Part shown: positions 31,041 through 34,063 of the stretch, one piece after another
How the letters are laid out: the number at the start of each line of letters is the position of its first letter
Position numbering within the stretch: position 1 is the stretch's first letter
DNA from: Oscillospiraceae bacterium
GTDB taxonomy: Bacteria; Bacillota; Clostridia; Oscillospirales; CAG-272
NCBI GenBank assembly: GCA_015064395.1
Contig: SVSH01000023.1
Coordinates: 1-34,063, forward strand
Length of the DNA stretch: 34,063 nucleotides
Reading direction: 5' to 3'
The notes under the pieces: model-generated
The model's database searches: none
The model's input: only the letters and a program-made list of their open reading frames with translations
Told to the model about the DNA's origin: nothing
Translations under genes and position numbers: made by a program

Positions 31041-31738
31041 AAAAGGCGGTTCTGTTTGATCTGTATGACACGGTGCTCAAAAACGAATCGTTTGATTTTT
31101 TGCGCGGTGTGGCTTACGTTCACGAGCACCATCTTTCGGACGTTTGCACGTATGAAGAGCTAAAGGCGTACACGGATACGTTTCTGCCGCTGTATCATCA
31201 GCGCCACGTGGATCACAGTGAGATCCATTTTGCGCGGGACGAGCTGCCGTTGTGGTTCTCTCATTTTGGCAAAGAGCTGCCCCGAAATGTTGACGATCTT
31301 GAATACGCCATTATGAGTGCCATGCAGGACGGCGGCGTTCTGGACGAGGTGCGCTTTGTTCTGGACGAATTGCGGTCTCGCGACATTCCAATGTATATTT
31401 TGTCCAACACCATTTTCACCGCACAGGCAACAAAAAGGCTTCTGTCGCACCACGGTGTGCTCGACTACTTTGAGGAGGTCTACGCCAGCGCGGATGCCGG
31501 CGTTCGCAAGCCAAGTCCCCGTTTTTTCGATTGGGCGATCGGGCACATTCAACGGCGCCGCCCCGATCTTGGCAGGGAGGATATGCTGTTCGTCGGTAAC
31601 GATTACAATCTCGACGCTCGCGGCGGTGTCGCGGCGGGGCTGGATACCGTTTGGTATAACGTAGACGGCGCGCCGAATGAGGATGATCTGGACGTGATCG
31701 TCACAGACAATTTCAAGGACGTTTTGAAGTGGATATGA
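31037..31738 (+). CDS. HAD-superfamily hydrolase
   Basis: The 233-residue product is a HAD phosphatase of the subfamily I type. Motif I is FDLYDTVL (nucleophile Asp and DxxDT), with a helical cap at about 17-90. Motif II is YILSNT, motif III the Lys in VRKPSPR, and motif IV FVGNDYNLDARGG, where the first acidic position is Asn-Asp rather than the usual Gly-Asp. The substrate is unknown. I chose the ATG at 31037 because it overlaps the upstream stop (ATGA) and fits the motif I position. The tandem hairpins at 31745-31834 end the unit. Confidence 0.87.
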   Translation: MKKAVLFDLYDTVLKNESFDFLRGVAYVHEHHLSDVCTYEELKAYTDTFLPLYHQRHVDHSEIHFARDELPLWFSHFGKELPRNVDDLEYAIMSAMQDGGVLDEVRFVLDELRSRDIPMYILSNTIFTAQATKRLLSHHGVLDYFEEVYASADAGVRKPSPRFFDWAIGHIQRRRPDLGREDMLFVGNDYNLDARGGVAAGLDTVWYNVDGAPNEDDLDVIVTDNFKDVLKWI

Positions 31739-31744
31739 AAAGGG

Positions 31745-31834
31745 CTTCCCCTCAAGGGGAAGGCTTTGAATAAATGGATCTCCAACAATAAAAGCAAAAG
31801 ACCAACACCCGAGGGTGTTGGTCTTTTGCTTTTA
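31745..31834. terminator. Two hairpins ending the HAD unit; bidirectional terminator
   Basis: The first hairpin pairs CTTCCCC with GGGGAAG (31745-31762). The second is a perfect 22-bp stem (31789-31810 against 31813-31834) with A- and T-rich outer ends, so it can work for both the HAD gene and the opposing PFOR gene. Confidence 0.9.
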
Positions 31835-31847
31835 TGCGATACAAATA

Positions 31848-34063
31848 TTATTCGTAAAGCTTAGCCATTCTCTGGAGTCTGTCGTACTTAGCCTTGGCGT
31901 TGTCGGCAGCCTTTGCGAACAGCTCTTCTGCTCTCTCGGGGAATGCCTGTGCCAGGCGCTGATAACGGGTCTCGTTCTTGATGAACGCAACGTAATCAGC
32001 CGTGGGCTCCTTGGAGTCGATGGTCATGGGGTTCTTGCCCTCTGCCTTAGCGGCGGGGTTGTAGCGGAACATATGCCAGTAGCCGGCCTCAACAGCCTTC
32101 TTCATCTCGAGCTGGCAGTTCTGCATACCGCCCTTGGCGATGCCGTGCATCTCACAAGGAGCGTAGCCGATGATGAGCGAAGGACCGGGATAAGCCTCAG
32201 CCTCCTGCAGTGCCTTGAGCGTCTGGTTCATGTCAGCGCCCATAGCGATCTGTGCCACGTAAACGTAGCCGTAGGACATAGCGATCTCGGCCAGGTTCTT
32301 CTTGCCGATTGCCTTACCTGCTGCTGCGAACTGTGCAACCTGACCCAGGTTGGAAGCCTTGGATGCCTGACCACCGGTGTTGGAGTAAACCTCGGTGTCG
32401 AAGACCATGATGTTGACGTCTTCGCCGGAAGCGATGACGTGGTCCAGACCGCCAAATCCGATGTCGTAAGCCCAGCCGTCGCCACCGAAGATCCAAACGG
32501 ACTTCTTGGACAGGTAATCCTTTTCAGCCAGGATCTTCTGTCCCTTTTCACAGCCGCAAGCCTCGAGAGCTGCGATCAGAGCCTCGGTTGCATCGCCGTT
32601 TGCCTTGCCGTCGTCGTAGGTCTCGACCCACTTCTTAGCGGCTTCCACAGCAGCCTCGTTGCAGCCGTTTGCGATAATATCCTCAACGTAGCCCTTGAGC
32701 TTTTCGCGGACGGTCTTCTGAGCCAGTGCGATACCCAGACCGTGCTCAGCGTTATCCTCGAACAGCGAGTTGCCCCATGCAGGACCGCGGCCGCTCTCAC
32801 GGTTGACCGTGTAAGGCGTTGCGGGTGCGGAGCCACCCCAGATGGAGGAACAACCGGTTGCGTTGGAGATGTACATTCTCTCACCGAACAGCTGAGTGAT
32901 CAGACGAGCGTAGGAGGTCTCAGCACAACCTGCGCAAGAGCCGGAGAACTCAAGCAGGGGCTGCTTGAACTGCGAACCCTTAACGGTGCCGGCGATGAGC
33001 TCCTTCTTCTCGGATACGTTATTAACAGCGTAGTTCCAGGGCTCCTGCTGGTCTGCCTGAGTAGCAGCCAGAACCATCTCGATGGCCTTCTTGTCGGTGC
33101 CGTCCTTTTCTGCCTTGGCAGTCACAGGGCAAGCCTTGACGCAAAGGGTACAGCCCATACAGTCAGCGGGCGAGATCGCCATGGTGAACTTGTAGTTGGT
33201 CTTGATAACAGGCTTTGCGGTGAACTTGGTAGCCTCGGGAGCGGCTGCAGCCTCCTCCTCGGTCATAGCGAAGGGACGGATCGCAGCGTGAGGACATACG
33301 AACGCACAGTTGTTACACTGGACGCAGTGCTCGGGGTTCCACTTGGGAACGTAAACGGCAACGCCGCGCTTCTCGGAAACAGTAGAGCCCTGAGGGAAGG
33401 TACCGTCTGCACAATCCTTGAATGCGGAAACGGGCAGCTTGTCGCCGGCCATAGCGTTGACGGGAGTTACGATGTTGTTGACGAACGCGTCCAGATCCTC
33501 ACGGCCGCTCTTGAATGCTGCGGCGGGAGCGTCGGGTGCGCAGGTCTTCCAAGCCTCGGGAACGTTGATCTCGACGTAAGCGTCAGCGCCGGCATCGATA
33601 GCAGCGTAGTTGAGGTCAACGATAGCCTGACCCTTCTTGATGTAGGACTTGTAAGCAGCCTTCTTCATGTACTCGATTGCCTCATCCTTGGGCAGGATGT
33701 TAGCCAGAGCGAAGAATGCGGACTGCAGAACGGTGTTCTTAACCTTGGAGTTGCCGATCTTTTTGGTTGCGATGGTGGTAGCGTCGATGGTGTAGAACTT
33801 GATGCCGTTGTTGGCGATGTAGGACTTGACCTTTGCGGGCAGCTTTTCGTCAAGCTCAGCTTCAGACCAAGCGCAGTCAAGCAGGAAGGTACCACCGGGC
33901 TTAACGTCGGATACCATGTCATACTTGAAGAGGTAGGACTGGTTGTGGCAAGCAACGAAGTCAGCCTTGTTGATGTAGTAAGGAGACTTGATGGGGGTGT
34001 CACCGAAGCGCAGGTGCGAGATGGTGATACCGCCGGTCTTCTTGGAGTCATACTGGAAGTATG
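31848..34063 (-). CDS. nifJ: Pyruvate:ferredoxin (flavodoxin) oxidoreductase, 3' part
   Basis: PFOR converts pyruvate and CoA to acetyl-CoA and CO2 while reducing ferredoxin, a core step of anaerobic fermentation. Only the C-terminal 737 or so residues lie here; the family has about 1,170-1,190, so the N-terminus is beyond the window. The reading frame stays open to the edge, so the internal ATG at 33917 is not a start. Visible are the gamma-type domain (INKADFVACHNQSYLFKYDM, PGGTFLLDC), two 4Fe-4S clusters (CVQCNNCAFVCPHAAI and CMGCTLCVKACPVTA), the extra Cys ligand region (GSCAGCAE, ATGCSSIWG), and the TPP-binding segment (GDGWAYDIGFGG, YSNTGGQASKA). Codon use is strongly biased to one set of codons, suggesting high expression. 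Confidence 0.97.
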   Translation of the reverse strand, partial: YFQYDSKKTGGITISHLRFGDTPIKSPYYINKADFVACHNQSYLFKYDMVSDVKPGGTFLLDCAWSEAELDEKLPAKVKSYIANNGIKFYTIDATTIATKKIGNSKVKNTVLQSAFFALANILPKDEAIEYMKKAAYKSYIKKGQAIVDLNYAAIDAGADAYVEINVPEAWKTCAPDAPAAAFKSGREDLDAFVNNIVTPVNAMAGDKLPVSAFKDCADGTFPQGSTVSEKRGVAVYVPKWNPEHCVQCNNCAFVCPHAAIRPFAMTEEEAAAAPEATKFTAKPVIKTNYKFTMAISPADCMGCTLCVKACPVTAKAEKDGTDKKAIEMVLAATQADQQEPWNYAVNNVSEKKELIAGTVKGSQFKQPLLEFSGSCAGCAETSYARLITQLFGERMYISNATGCSSIWGGSAPATPYTVNRESGRGPAWGNSLFEDNAEHGLGIALAQKTVREKLKGYVEDIIANGCNEAAVEAAKKWVETYDDGKANGDATEALIAALEACGCEKGQKILAEKDYLSKKSVWIFGGDGWAYDIGFGGLDHVIASGEDVNIMVFDTEVYSNTGGQASKASNLGQVAQFAAAGKAIGKKNLAEIAMSYGYVYVAQIAMGADMNQTLKALQEAEAYPGPSLIIGYAPCEMHGIAKGGMQNCQLEMKKAVEAGYWHMFRYNPAAKAEGKNPMTIDSKEPTADYVAFIKNETRYQRLAQAFPERAEELFAKAADNAKAKYDRLQRMAKLYE

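Noticed and set aside
1-34063. tRNA or rRNA genes
   Set aside because: I saw no cloverleaf with the T-loop GGTTCGAATC pattern and CCA-adjacent stems, and no rRNA-like sequence.

Overview
The window looks like chromosome from an anaerobic, endospore-forming member of the Clostridia with moderately high GC. SpoVT and SpoVAC point to sporulation. Pyruvate:ferredoxin oxidoreductase and the redox repressor Rex point to fermentative anaerobic life. A B12-dependent diol/glycerol dehydratase and glycosidases fit a gut-type carbohydrate fermenter. Genus cannot be resolved from the sequence alone. Most transcription units have near-consensus sigma-A promoters with 17 bp spacing, and many end in clear hairpin terminators.

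Layout. (1) 1-600: the 3' part of spoVT, with an odd N-terminus at the window edge. (2) 600-6360: a leftward housekeeping cluster read from a promoter at 6330-6358, in the order dCMP deaminase, lipoprotein, rimI, tsaD, rex, dnaD, dnaC/dnaI helicase loader. The rex-tsaD gap carries three identical DnaA-box-like 9-mers. (3) 6385-7360: a small coiled-coil gene and a divergent spoVAC with a recognisable forespore (sigma-G/F type) promoter. (4) 7557-16491: a rightward B12 operon with three dehydratase subunits, two reactivase subunits, a PduO-type cobalamin adenosyltransferase and two secreted proteins, one of them with a GH43-like propeller. The medium dehydratase subunit has a roughly 215-residue N-terminal extension holding three tandem copies of a 38-residue amphipathic helical module, which is the most unusual protein feature here. 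No microcompartment shell or aldehyde-processing gene is present. (5) 16499-20323: a heterodimeric ABC exporter with one degenerate ATP site. (6) 20982-22763: oligoendopeptidase F. (7) 22887-26438: a PlsC-like acyltransferase with a zinc ribbon, then aspartate kinase and a FabG-like reductase. (8) 26484-26873: a small membrane protein. (9) 27411-29712: a GH2 beta-mannosidase-like enzyme. (10) 30017-31738: a D-2-hydroxyacid dehydrogenase overlapping a HAD hydrolase. (11) 31848-end: PFOR, cut by the window end.

Non-coding highlights. Two intergenic regions (about 20387-20914 and 26899-27323) are copies of one hairpin-rich repeat element. Their left and right end modules lie in the same orientation, but a conserved 104-bp core lies in opposite orientation. 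The two copies also carry compensatory stem changes that keep the hairpins paired. I know of no name for this element; it is the best candidate here for an undescribed system. A third intergenic region (29713-30016) is a separate hairpin-rich block.

How the genes work together. The B12 operon makes the dehydratase, repairs it (reactivase) and makes its cofactor (PduO). PFOR and Rex belong to core anaerobic redox metabolism. The secreted and GH2 enzymes suggest glycan use, but a link between them and the dehydratase substrate is only inferred.
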